Under the pieces are notes generated by a model. The model was not told the origin of the DNA. It did no database searches and saw only the letters and a program-made list of their open reading frames with translations. Positions 56,167-64,000 of a stretch of 64,000 nt of DNA are shown here, in pieces. Origin of the DNA: Pseudooceanicola sediminis (GTDB taxonomy: Bacteria; Pseudomonadota; Alphaproteobacteria; Rhodobacterales; Rhodobacteraceae); assembly GCF_003575965.1 (NCBI RefSeq), contig NZ_QWJJ01000011.1:1-64000 (forward strand). Reading direction: 5' to 3'. The translations under genes and the position numbers were made by a program. Within the stretch, counting starts at the first letter, position 1, and each line of letters starts with the position of its first letter.

Positions 56167-57626
56167 GCAGCATCCCTGCCTTGGCCAACGTGCCGACCTG
56201 CCGCCGTGGGGCGCGGCATGTCGGATTGCGCGTTGGCGATTTCATCCAGTGTTTTCAGCACGGAAGTATCGGCGGCACAGGTGCGGCCAGCGGCCATATC
56301 TACATGCAGCAGCATCTGTTCTATCGTCGCCACCTCGGTTCCGTCGTCATCACGAGTCAGCCGCATCCAGATATGCAGGCGCTTTTCGTCATGGCTGAGA
56401 ACCTGCACCGTACCAGTCAGATGCGCGCCCAACTTGGCCTCTCCCAAGTGGCGGATATGGGTTTCGGCGGTGTAATAGCTGTGTCCGGCAGCCACATAGT
56501 CCAGCCCTGCCCCGATCCGGGCCAGAAAGGCATCGACGATCTGCGACCCCGCGAACAGATAGCGGCTTTCCGTCATGTGGCCGTTGTAGTCAATCCAGCT
56601 GGGAAGCACCACCAGCTTTGTCGCCTCTGAAGCAGCCGATGTCGTTTTTGTCGCCTTCGCCTGCTCTGCAAGGCGTCGATCATGGTCGTTGAACACCTTG
56701 CCCGCCCCCCAATCACGATCTTTCAGCGCCCGCAGGAAGGCAACCAGGTTGCCATCCCGAATGCGCTCAAGATCCCTGATGGTGTGATGGCCCGATTGGG
56801 CATCGGACTGGTCGGCGATCAGCTCCACCAGTTCCTCGGTGAATTCTGGCACGTCCATCAACTTGGTCCAGGGCCAGGCCAGAGCCGGGCCGAACTGCTC
56901 CATGAAGTGTTTCATGCCTGCCTCGCCGCCGGCGATGCGATAGGTCTCGAAAAGTCCCATCTGCGCCCATCTCAGGCCAAAGCTCATGCGGATGACATCG
57001 TCGATTTCTTCTGTCGTGGCGATACCGTCCTTGACCAGCCAGAGCGCCTCGCGCCACAGTGCCTCCAGCAGACGGTCGCCGATATGTGCGTCGATCTCCT
57101 TGCGCACCTGCAGCGGGAACATCCCGATGTCGCGCAGCAATTCCAGCACGTGATCGGTAAAGCCCTGCGCATCGGCAGCCGATGGTACGATCTCGACCAG
57201 AGGTAACAGGTAGACGGGATTGAACGGGTGCGCGACAAAGATCACGCCGGGGGTCACCGCGCCCTGCTGCAACTCCGATGGCTTGAACCCCGAGGTTGAC
57301 GAACCGAGCGGTACATCCGGCGCCGCGGCCTGAATCTCTGCAAAGACCCGGTGCTTCAACGCCAGCTGCTCCGACACACTCTCCTGGATATACGCGGCCC
57401 CCGTGACAGCCTCCGCCACAGACCCTGCAAAGCTCAGCCTACCTTCGGTGGGCAAGCCTGTGTCGGACAACTGCGGCAGTGCGGCACGGGCATTGGCAAG
57501 GACCTCGCCGATCTTGCGCTCTGCCTGCGGATCGGGGTCAAAGATCGCCACATCCCAGCCGTTGAGAAGGAACCGCGCGGCCCAGCCACCGCCGATGACG
57601 CCGCCACCGATGATCGCGGCCTTCAT
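56163..57626 (-). CDS. Carnitine dehydrogenase-type enzyme fused to a thioesterase
   Basis: This 487-residue fusion begins with a 3-hydroxyacyl-CoA-dehydrogenase-like NAD domain (GGGVIGGGWAARF, residues 7-19). It continues with SSTSGFKPSELQ, VAHPFNPVYLLPLVEIVPS and EIDAHIGDRLLEALWREAL, all typical of L-carnitine dehydrogenase. From about residue 330 a hot-dog thioesterase follows (SWIDYNGHMTESRYL). Fused carnitine dehydrogenase/betainyl-CoA thioesterases are known in carnitine degraders. It should make 3-dehydrocarnitine and release glycine betaine from betainyl-CoA. It overlaps its neighbours by 4 bases on each side. Confidence 0.86.
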   Translation of the reverse strand: MKAAIIGGGVIGGGWAARFLLNGWDVAIFDPDPQAERKIGEVLANARAALPQLSDTGLPTEGRLSFAGSVAEAVTGAAYIQESVSEQLALKHRVFAEIQAAAPDVPLGSSTSGFKPSELQQGAVTPGVIFVAHPFNPVYLLPLVEIVPSAADAQGFTDHVLELLRDIGMFPLQVRKEIDAHIGDRLLEALWREALWLVKDGIATTEEIDDVIRMSFGLRWAQMGLFETYRIAGGEAGMKHFMEQFGPALAWPWTKLMDVPEFTEELVELIADQSDAQSGHHTIRDLERIRDGNLVAFLRALKDRDWGAGKVFNDHDRRLAEQAKATKTTSAASEATKLVVLPSWIDYNGHMTESRYLFAGSQIVDAFLARIGAGLDYVAAGHSYYTAETHIRHLGEAKLGAHLTGTVQVLSHDEKRLHIWMRLTRDDDGTEVATIEQMLLHVDMAAGRTCAADTSVLKTLDEIANAQSDMPRPTAAGRHVGQGRDAA

Positions 57627-58543
57627 GCTGCCACCTTCGGCGCGCGCTTGGTCAGCCCCAGCTTTTCGCGCACCGCCTGCGGGCCCATCACCCGGGATCC
57701 CATCGCTTCGATGATCGTCACCGCCCGCTCGACCAGCTGCGCATTCGTGGCAAGCTGTCCCTTGGCCAGCCACAGGTTGTCCTCCAGGCCGACGCGCACG
57801 TTGCCCCCCGCCAGAACCGACGCGGCGACATAGTTCATCTGATCGCGACCCAGCGTGAACGCCGACCAGTTCCAATCCTGCGGGACGTTGTTCACCATCG
57901 CCATGAAGGTATTCATGTCATTGGGTGCACCCCATGGCACCCCCATGCACAATTGCACCAGCGCGGGCGAGGTCAGCGTACCTTCTTCGACCAGTTGCTT
58001 GGCGAACCACAGGTGACCGGTGTCGAAGGCCTCGATCTCGGGCTTGACGCCAAGGGCCGTCATCATCCCGCCCATGGCGCGCAACATGCCGGGCGTGTTG
58101 GTCATGACGTAATCGGCCTCGGCAAAATTCATCGTACCGCAATCCAGCGTGCAGATCTCGGGCAGGCAATCCGCGATATGCGCCATGCGCTCGGTCGCAC
58201 CGACCATGTCAGTCGCGGCGGCATTCACCGGAAACGGTGCCTCGACCCCGCCAAAGACGATATCGCCGCCCATCCCCGCCGTCAGGTTCAGCACGACATC
58301 GGTGTCACTGTCCCGGATGCGTTCCGTCACTTCGCGGAACATCGCAGGGTCGCGCGACGGCGTGCCGGTTTCGGGATCGCGCACGTGGCAATGCACGATG
58401 GCCGCACCGGCCTTTGCCGCCGCGATCGCGCTGTCGGCAATCTGTTCGGGTGAACGCGGCACATGCGGGCTGCGATCCTGCGTCGCCCCCGATCCGGTGA
58501 CGGCGCAAGTTATGAAGACGTCTTTGTTGGCGGCCAGTGGCAT
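57623..58543 (-). CDS. Beta-keto acid cleavage enzyme (BKACE), 3-dehydrocarnitine type
   Basis: This 306-residue TIM-barrel enzyme of the former DUF849 family has the N-terminal CAVTGSG, the zinc histidines in IVHCHVRDPETG, the central LDCGTMNF and the C-terminal GGNVRVGLEDNLWLAKGQLA. BKACEs swap an acyl-CoA with a beta-keto acid; the carnitine member turns dehydrocarnitine plus acetyl-CoA into betainyl-CoA plus acetoacetate. The pairing with the dehydrogenase-thioesterase supports that role. The ATG at 58543 follows AGGAG. It is first in the operon and is divergent from the GlxA-type regulator. Confidence 0.86.
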   Translation of the reverse strand: MPLAANKDVFITCAVTGSGATQDRSPHVPRSPEQIADSAIAAAKAGAAIVHCHVRDPETGTPSRDPAMFREVTERIRDSDTDVVLNLTAGMGGDIVFGGVEAPFPVNAAATDMVGATERMAHIADCLPEICTLDCGTMNFAEADYVMTNTPGMLRAMGGMMTALGVKPEIEAFDTGHLWFAKQLVEEGTLTSPALVQLCMGVPWGAPNDMNTFMAMVNNVPQDWNWSAFTLGRDQMNYVAASVLAGGNVRVGLEDNLWLAKGQLATNAQLVERAVTIIEAMGSRVMGPQAVREKLGLTKRAPKVAA

Positions 58544-58616
58544 GGGAACTCCTATTCGTGATGCCCCCAATGCTATCGCAATTGAATCGCCTCATTTGAC
58601 GATATAGGTTACTTTC

Positions 58617-59597
58617 ATGACAGATCGCGCCAATATTTTTACCCCTGCCCCCCTGACGGGCAGCTCAGAGGTCCTGGAATTGGACCTGCTGGTAATGCCC
58701 CAGGCCTCTCTGCTGACGCTTGGCTCGGTCATAGATCCGCTGCGCGCGGCGAACAGGCACCTCGGCCGACAGGCCTTTCGCTGGCGGATCGTCTCGGTCG
58801 ACGGTGGCCCGGTCGCGCTGACCTGTGGCATCCATCTGCCTGCCGATTGTGCCCTGCCCGCGACCCAAGGGGCGGTCTTGCTGGTTTTGGCGGGCTACGG
58901 AGCACCCGAGATGGCGCGGCGTGGCTTGTTGCATGACTTGCGGCACGCCGCGACCCGCGCGCGTACCCTGATGACGGTCGACAGTGGTGCATGGCTGCTG
59001 GCGGCAACCGGATTGCTGGACGGCTGCCGCGTAACCACCCACTGGGAGGATCTGGAAGATTTCGCTGCCGCCTTCCCAGAGGTGACGTTGGTGCCGGATC
59101 GCTACCTCGTCACGTCCCGATGTGCCAGCGCCGCCGGCGCAGGACCCGCCCAGGACATGATGCTAGATCTTATTGCGGCGCGGCACGGTGCAGCACTGGC
59201 CATGCAGGTGGCCGGCACTTTCATCACCTCGCGTCGCTCAGGCGCGGAAAGCCAGCTTGCCGCCATCGCGACCGGGCGCCGCTCAGGCGGCGATCCCCGC
59301 GTGGCGGCTGCAATTGCCCGAATGGAAACATTGATAGATCAGCCGGAAACAGCGGCGCGCACCGCATGGGCCATCGGCATCCCGCTGCGTCACCTGCAAC
59401 GATTATTCGCGACAGAGATTGGCATGGGTCCGGGTCAATATGCGCTTGAACTGCGTTTGCAGGCGGCCCGCCGCATGGTCACCGACACCCGGCACCCGCT
59501 GTCAGAAGTGGCCTTGCGTTGCGGGTTTTCCGCACAATCCGCACTCAGCCGCGCCTTCACGACACGGTTTGGCCAGCCCCCGTCCGCCCTCAGATAA
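58617..59597 (+). CDS. GlxA/CdhR-family AraC-type regulator
   Basis: This 326-residue protein has an N-terminal DJ-1/PfpI-like domain (about 20-190, with LDLLVMPQASLLTLGSVIDPL and VDSGAWLLAATGLLDG) and a C-terminal AraC HTH (about 230-326, with HLQRLFATEIGMGPGQYAL). CdhR, the carnitine-responsive activator of Pseudomonas, has this layout. It is divergent from the BKACE gene across a 73-base spacer that contains a CTATCG (58573)/CGATATAG (58600) inverted pair. Control of the carnitine operon is likely. Confidence 0.84.
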   Translation: MTDRANIFTPAPLTGSSEVLELDLLVMPQASLLTLGSVIDPLRAANRHLGRQAFRWRIVSVDGGPVALTCGIHLPADCALPATQGAVLLVLAGYGAPEMARRGLLHDLRHAATRARTLMTVDSGAWLLAATGLLDGCRVTTHWEDLEDFAAAFPEVTLVPDRYLVTSRCASAAGAGPAQDMMLDLIAARHGAALAMQVAGTFITSRRSGAESQLAAIATGRRSGGDPRVAAAIARMETLIDQPETAARTAWAIGIPLRHLQRLFATEIGMGPGQYALELRLQAARRMVTDTRHPLSEVALRCGFSAQSALSRAFTTRFGQPPSALR

Positions 59598-59600
59598 CGC

Positions 59601-60515
59601 TCAGCGCACACCCGCCAGATGGCGAATCGCCGCGATCAATGCGGCAAACCCCTCGGCTGCTCCGGGGCTCATGTGCCGCGCGCGCAACCAGGCATGGATC
59701 ATCTGAGGTTCACTGCGAAACCAGGCCTCGACACCAGCGCGGACCAGCGCCCCCGCGTATTCGGCCGCATCATCATGCAGCGGATCGAAAAACGCCCCCG
59801 TCACATAGGCCGGTGCCAGCCCGGAAAAGTCCGACGCACTCAAGGGCTGCGCTTCTGGATCGCCAGCGGGGGCGCACAGCAGATCCCGGTAGAACCGGAT
59901 GTCAGCCGTGCTCAGCCCGGGCGCCTCCGCCATGCTGACATAAGACCCACGCGAAAGGTCCCCGCCCAACCCCGGATAGATCAGCGCTTGCCCCATCAGG
60001 CCGTCCAGTCCCCGGTCACGGACCCGCCGCGCCAGCCCCGCCGCCAGCGTTCCGCCTGCGCTGTCTCCGATCAAGACGACCTGCTGTCCGCGTCCGAGGA
60101 AATCCTGAAGCACCAGATCACAATCCTCGATTTGCGCGGGCCATAAATGTTCGGGCGCAAGCCTGTAATCTACCGCTGTCAGGCAGGCCCCGACACCTGC
60201 GGCCAGTTCGGCACAGATCCCATGGTGACTTTCCAGTGATCCGACGACGAAACCACCTCCGTGGATGTACAACAGCTGCACATCGGTGCGCAGATCCTGC
60301 GGCGTATAGCGGCGCACCGGCACCTGCCCGCCCACGATGTCATCCGACCAGGATGCCGACGCATCTGTCGCGCCAAACGCGACGCACAAGGCGTCATACC
60401 AAGCACGCTGCTGCGCGATGGAGGCGCCGGTTGCATCAGCAGGATAGAACGTCTCGCATTGCGCAATGAAATCAAGGATTTCCGGCTCACTTGGTCTCTG
60501 CATAGATTGTGTCAT
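59601..60515 (-). CDS. HSL-type alpha/beta hydrolase (esterase)
   Basis: This family IV esterase has about 304 residues with oxyanion motif IHGGGFVVGS, nucleophile GDSAGGT, acid DPLHDD and base IHAW, so the catalytic triad is complete. The ATG at 60515 avoids a Cys/Arg-rich extension. It converges on the GlxA-type regulator with a three-base gap and is not in the carnitine operon. The substrate is unknown; a short-chain acyl ester is most likely for the family. Confidence 0.85.
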   Translation of the reverse strand: MTQSMQRPSEPEILDFIAQCETFYPADATGASIAQQRAWYDALCVAFGATDASASWSDDIVGGQVPVRRYTPQDLRTDVQLLYIHGGGFVVGSLESHHGICAELAAGVGACLTAVDYRLAPEHLWPAQIEDCDLVLQDFLGRGQQVVLIGDSAGGTLAAGLARRVRDRGLDGLMGQALIYPGLGGDLSRGSYVSMAEAPGLSTADIRFYRDLLCAPAGDPEAQPLSASDFSGLAPAYVTGAFFDPLHDDAAEYAGALVRAGVEAWFRSEPQMIHAWLRARHMSPGAAEGFAALIAAIRHLAGVR

Positions 60516-61153
60516 TTCCAAGCATCTTTCCTTTGTACTTCTGCCGGCGTACCGTCGGCGAAAAGTTTCACGCGCGCTTTTATTAGGCAAGTCGCTTTGC
60601 TCTGTCCGGCAGACTACCCCACACCAGCTGCGCGCCCGGTGGGCGCGAAAGCTGTCCTCGCAGCAGGTAATCCACGACCGTCGGTCTTGGCTACTACAGC
60701 AAGGGGCCATCCGAAGGCGATTCCTGTTATCAGAGCGCGCGGCTCACCTCGGAAGAGTTTGATCCCTGGCATCCGCGACGTCCCGGACCTCGGCCCTCCC
60801 GGCAAACCGACCGACACGCCTGTGCCAAAAACTTCAACGCGATCGTGTGGAGGGGGAACCTTGATCAATCTGAGCTTATGGACCTTCCAAGCGCCCAGGA
60901 AAAGTCGAAGTCGGGCGGCCAACGACGTGAGACCGCGTAGCGCATTCGGAGGCAGAGCACCGCTGGCCCTGCCTTCAAAGCTTGGAGCGGAAGCCCGAGC
61001 CATCAACCTGCCGGAGTTTCTCATCTGATCCGGTCCAGATCACGCAATGGGACCGGGTTCGATTGTCTCTTGCAGCACTTCCGCCTGTGTCACAGGATGA
61101 CACCGGCGAGCACGCCAACACCGCAAAGTCTCAGGGAAGTTTGTAAGTATAGC
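60516..61153. other. Gene-poor stretch of 638 bases
   Basis: Several frames are open across 60600-61028 on both strands, but none shows a recognisable domain, export signal or ribosome site, and their codon use differs from nearby genes. One plus-strand frame ending near 60938 contains DQSELMDLPSAQEKSKSGG and could be the end of a decayed gene. I make no gene call here. Confidence 0.4.
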
Positions 61154-61585
61154 ATGTCCACCGCGAATGAGACCAAGAACTCCCAAGTTCACAAATTGTC
61201 GGAACTGGTCGAATGCCACGGCGTGATTCTCTTTACGGAGCGATACGACGATTGCGTTGCGTTCTATCGGGACAAACTTGGGTTGCCCCTCTGGTATGAG
61301 AAGGACGGGCTTACATGCCTCAGGTTTGGCGACGGCTATTTGATGATCGAGAAAGACGGCATCGCGAGTGACACGCGCAAGACGCGATCAGAGAACCCGA
61401 CCGCGATCCGCTTCAACGTCGCTAGCGTCACCGACGCCGCGCACCTGCTGCAGGCACAGGGAATCTCCGTCAGTGTCAGCGAGCATAGCTGGGGGACAAC
61501 AGGCGCATTTCTCGACCCGGACGGAAACGTGTGCAGCCTGAAGAACTCAGACGATCCCTACTTTGGAAACACGACAGCGCGGTAA
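61154..61585 (+). CDS. VOC/glyoxalase-family protein
   Basis: This 143-residue single-domain vicinal-oxygen-chelate protein has GVILFTERYDDCVAFYRDKL near residue 22, followed by GLPLWYEKDGLTCLRFG. The second half has SWGTTGAFLDPDGNVCSLKN, the usual end of the VOC fold. The first metal position is not the usual His motif, so its activity cannot be assigned. The gene has more A and T at third positions than its neighbours, which suggests transfer. An ATG at 61070 would give a longer form but lies in weak sequence. Confidence 0.78.
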   Translation: MSTANETKNSQVHKLSELVECHGVILFTERYDDCVAFYRDKLGLPLWYEKDGLTCLRFGDGYLMIEKDGIASDTRKTRSENPTAIRFNVASVTDAAHLLQAQGISVSVSEHSWGTTGAFLDPDGNVCSLKNSDDPYFGNTTAR

Positions 61586-61770
61586 TAATATCGGGGGCGA
61601 GCGCAGCGTGGAGCGGTGCGCATCACAGATGGCACCCCCTGCCCCTTGCATACCGAAAAGGCAGAAACCAACACCGCCATGCGGCTGTGCCGAACTGGCG
61701 GGTCAAGCATCGCGCAGCATTCCTGCGGCTTGGCAGACTGTAGTGCGAAGGAGACGGCACGACGCGAGAG

Positions 61771-62700
61771 TCATGGAGCACTGGACGTTCCCGTGTGTTC
61801 CGGAAGGTGCAGACTGCGCATGAAGCGGCCAGGTGGCTGGCCGACATGGCGCCTGAAAGCCGTGCTGAAAGTGCTCGCAGAGCCATACCCGATCCGCGCG
61901 GCAACGTCCTCGATCGTCAGCGTGCCGGCTCTTAGCAGCGATTTGGCAAGCGCCATGCGCCACCTTAGCAGATAGTCCATGGGTGTCATTCCGACCGTCC
62001 GCGAAAAACGGTCGAAGAAGGCTGAACGTGACATCCCGACTTCGCGCGCGAGTTCGTTTGCCGTCCAGCTGCGTTCGACGTCCCCGTGCATCAACCGCAA
62101 GGCAACAACCACTCGGTCATCGGCTAACCCGCGCAACAATCCCGGCTGCAGCGTGGCGCCCGAAACTGATCGTAGCGCCTCGATCAGCAGGATTTCAATG
62201 AGCCGTTCCAAGATCATTGTGCGGCCAATATCGTCCCGTTCTGCCTCATCCCCAACAAGGCGCACAAGCTGGGGCAGTCGCGGTGCACCGCGGATGTGGA
62301 TCAAGCGGGGCAAAAGCGTCACGAGCAAGAAGGCATCCGGTGACTCGAAGGTGAAATAGCCACCGAACTGTCGCATCTCGGCGGGGCCGCGCTGTCGCCC
62401 GTGCCGAACCTCAATGCCCGCTTCGGCGATGCGGCCAGCTTCGACCCTGCGCCCCACCGTATTAAGGGTGGACATGGTGAACGCCGGGGTGGCGGGCAAA
62501 AGCACAAAATCGCCTTCTTCCAGCAGGATTTCCGCTTCGCCGTCCACCGCAAGAAGGCAGCTGCCAAGCGTCATGGCGCAAAAGCCCGGATGGCCGAACG
62601 CCGGGTAACGCACCGCCCATTCACCCGAGCCACTGATCCCTTTCGAAAACACCGCCCTGGGGCGCAGCAGGCGGATGATCTGTTCGAGGGGGTCAGACAT
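61771..62700 (-). CDS. AraC-family regulator with cupin-type sensor
   Basis: This 309-residue regulator has an N-terminal cupin-like sensor (about 5-190, with GEAEILLEEGDFVLLPA) and a C-terminal AraC HTH (about 205-300). The HTH contains WTANELAREVGMSRSAFFDRF and VAARIGYGSASTFSTAF. This layout is typical of regulators that control a divergent oxidoreductase gene. It is divergent from the SDR gene at 62799, separated by 98 bases, and very likely controls it. Confidence 0.87.
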   Translation of the reverse strand: MSDPLEQIIRLLRPRAVFSKGISGSGEWAVRYPAFGHPGFCAMTLGSCLLAVDGEAEILLEEGDFVLLPATPAFTMSTLNTVGRRVEAGRIAEAGIEVRHGRQRGPAEMRQFGGYFTFESPDAFLLVTLLPRLIHIRGAPRLPQLVRLVGDEAERDDIGRTMILERLIEILLIEALRSVSGATLQPGLLRGLADDRVVVALRLMHGDVERSWTANELAREVGMSRSAFFDRFSRTVGMTPMDYLLRWRMALAKSLLRAGTLTIEDVAARIGYGSASTFSTAFRRHVGQPPGRFMRSLHLPEHTGTSSAP

Positions 62701-62798
62701 TCTGGACGACTACAAATTAATTTTGGACTGATCATTGCATATAATCCGACACTTGTCCGGCACCTAGGGTTCATCAACGACAAACTCAGGAGACTGAT

Positions 62799-63569
62799 AT
62801 GAAAACCGTCCTTATTACGGGCTGCTCATCGGGTTATGGCCTGGAAACAGCGCGCCACTTCCATGCGCAGGGTTGGCGCGTGATCGCCACGATGCGCACC
62901 CCGCGGAAAGGGGTGCTGCCCGACTCAGATCGTATCCGCATGCTGCCGCTGGATGTGACTGATCCGGACAGTATCAGCACCGCGATCGCGGCGGCTGGGC
63001 CGATTGATGTGCTGGTCAACAATGCTGGTATCGGGGTCGTAGGGGCCTTTGAGGCCACACCGATGTCGCATGTGCGTAAGGTGTTCGAAACCAACACGCT
63101 TGGCACGATGGCGATGGTCCAGGCAGTGATACCGCAGATGCGCGCGCGCCGATCGGGGGCAATCGTGAACGTTACCTCCAGCGTAACACTGGCCGCGATG
63201 CCGCTGGCCGCTGCCTATACGGCCAGCAAACAGGCCATAGAGGGTTTTACAGGATCGTTGGCGCATGAAATGTCAGCCTTTGGCATCCAGGTGAAACTGG
63301 TCGAGCCGGGCTATGCGCCGACAACTCGGTTTGCGCAAAACACCGACATCGACATCGCGGACCTTATCCCCGAGGCCTACGCCGCTTTCGCCGAACCTAT
63401 CTTTGCAGGCTTTGCCAAACCAACCCTGACCACAAAGGAGAGCGATGTGGCCGAAACGGTCTGGCATGCCGCGAATGACGAGACAGGCAGGCTGCGCTTC
63501 CCCGCGGGAGCTGATGCGGTCGCCTTGGCGCAAGCGCGCTACGGAACGCTCTCTTCTAAGCAAGTTTGA
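62799..63569 (+). CDS. Short-chain dehydrogenase/reductase
   Basis: This 256-residue classical SDR has the NAD(P) motif TGCSSGYG (about 7-14), VNNAGIGVVG, the catalytic Ser in NVTSSVTLA and YTASK with the active-site Tyr and Lys. The substrate is unknown. It is divergent from the cupin-AraC regulator and is followed by a hairpin at 63583-63605. Confidence 0.88.
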   Translation: MKTVLITGCSSGYGLETARHFHAQGWRVIATMRTPRKGVLPDSDRIRMLPLDVTDPDSISTAIAAAGPIDVLVNNAGIGVVGAFEATPMSHVRKVFETNTLGTMAMVQAVIPQMRARRSGAIVNVTSSVTLAAMPLAAAYTASKQAIEGFTGSLAHEMSAFGIQVKLVEPGYAPTTRFAQNTDIDIADLIPEAYAAFAEPIFAGFAKPTLTTKESDVAETVWHAANDETGRLRFPAGADAVALAQARYGTLSSKQV

Positions 63570-63582
63570 TTGAGAAACATGA

Positions 63583-63605
63583 CCCGGGGCAGCTCATGCT
63601 CCGGG
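63583..63605 (+). terminator. Hairpin after the SDR gene
   Basis: CCCGGGGCA (63583-63591) pairs with TGCTCCGGG (63597-63605), with one G-T pair and a 5-base loop, 13 bases after the SDR stop. A weak TTTATT follows, so it may be a terminator. Confidence 0.5.
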
Positions 63606-63905
63606 CGGTTTATTGGCTGGTCGATCTGGGCGGCGCGCGGCAGCAGCTGGCACCGCTCTAAAGCTCCGGCGGGCGACTGTTCTTTGATCATGAACTGATA
63701 GTCTGCGAGCTGATCGACCGTCAGCGACCCGAGTGCTGCTAGAAAAAGACTTCTCGATTACCGCAAGAACGCGAAGGACCGCTCTCGCCTCACCGAAGCT
63801 CGATGTTGCCCTGGTCCCCTCGCGCGAACTATCAGCAATCATCTTATGGACTCGGGCCACATTCCCAAGGCCGGCGTTTTCAGGAATATTCGCGTGGTTG
63901 GTCTC
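63606..63905. other. Gene-poor 300-base stretch
   Basis: No frame here has a convincing product or ribosome site. Short open pieces are broken by stops, and the base composition is less GC-rich than the rest of the window. It may hold decayed sequence beside the truncated gene at the window edge. Confidence 0.4.
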
Positions 63906-64000
63906 TTAGGTTTCCAGCGACTTGAATTCCTTTTCCGCGCCGAACGCCCCCTCGATCGAAAGCAGCAACAATTGCGGATGACCGAAGGGCGCGGTCAGGC
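63906..64000 (-). CDS. Unrecognised protein, C-terminal end only
   Basis: A minus-strand frame is open from the window edge to a TAA at 63906-63908 and encodes about 30 residues ending GAFGAEKEFKSLET. The codon choice looks like real coding sequence for this genome, with LTAPFGHPQLLLLSIEG at the start. The part present is too short to assign a family. Confidence 0.4.
   Translation of the reverse strand, partial: LTAPFGHPQLLLLSIEGAFGAEKEFKSLET

Noticed and set aside
60614-61024. A 136-codon minus-strand frame in the gene-poor stretch
   Set aside because: There is no ribosome site, no domain, and competing frames are open on the other strand; it cannot be told from chance.

Overview
The window looks like chromosome of a marine-type Rhodobacteraceae (Roseobacter-group alphaproteobacterium). 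This is inferred from the high GC content, the C/G-rich third codon positions, the dense tail-to-head operons with 4-bp ATGA overlaps, the many ABC and TRAP uptake systems, and the Rhizobium-style glycerol operon. No rRNA, tRNA, CRISPR array, complete insertion sequence or prophage is visible. Almost everything encodes uptake and catabolism of small organic solutes.

Layout. 1-1936: end of a sulfate/thiosulfate ABC operon (cysW, cysA) preceded by an unrecognised truncated membrane ORF. 1988-13373: glycerol regulon, with divergent glpR, then glpD, glpSTPQUV (ABC glycerol importer), glpK and an iron-type alcohol dehydrogenase. 13449-21181 (minus): a TRAP transporter with two tandem binding proteins, an SMP-30 lactonase-like protein, a QuiC-type 3-dehydroshikimate dehydratase and a quinate/shikimate dehydrogenase. 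Divergent from it at 21394 is one ORF that fuses a TetR regulator to a complete family IV (HSL) esterase. 23093-25710 (minus): a two-subunit membrane PQQ dehydrogenase. Together 13449-25710 reads as a quinate/shikimate module leading to protocatechuate. 26299-28240: isochorismate synthase and isochorismatase. 28403-36903: MBL-fold hydrolase, LysR regulator, fumarase-superfamily lyase and a peptide-type ABC importer. 37074-39880: di-haem cytochrome c peroxidase and a CRTAC1/ASPIC-UnbV protein. 39877-46014: ROK repressor with xylFHG and xylA. 46320-48941: MaoC protein, MATE exporter, HxlR regulator. 49013-59597: carnitine-type cluster with a peptide-type ABC importer, a CocE/S15 hydrolase, a dehydrogenase-thioesterase fusion, a beta-keto-acid cleavage enzyme and a GlxA-type regulator. 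59601-64000: a looser region with an esterase, VOC protein, AraC regulator, SDR, two gene-poor stretches and a gene fragment at the edge.

The most unusual items are the TetR-esterase fusion with its own catalytic triad, next to two matching 16-bp repeats that may be its operator; the GlpS/GlpT ATPase pair whose degenerate motifs predict one active and one dead ATP site; the split PQQ dehydrogenase with a long acidic Ser/Thr/Ala linker; an isochorismate synthase/isochorismatase pair without the rest of a siderophore pathway; GC-rich perfect hairpins placed next to binding-protein genes in several transport operons; and a phased ACCG repeat found at both 251-284 and 46081-46291. All functions are assigned from reading sequence motifs and gene order, with no database search.
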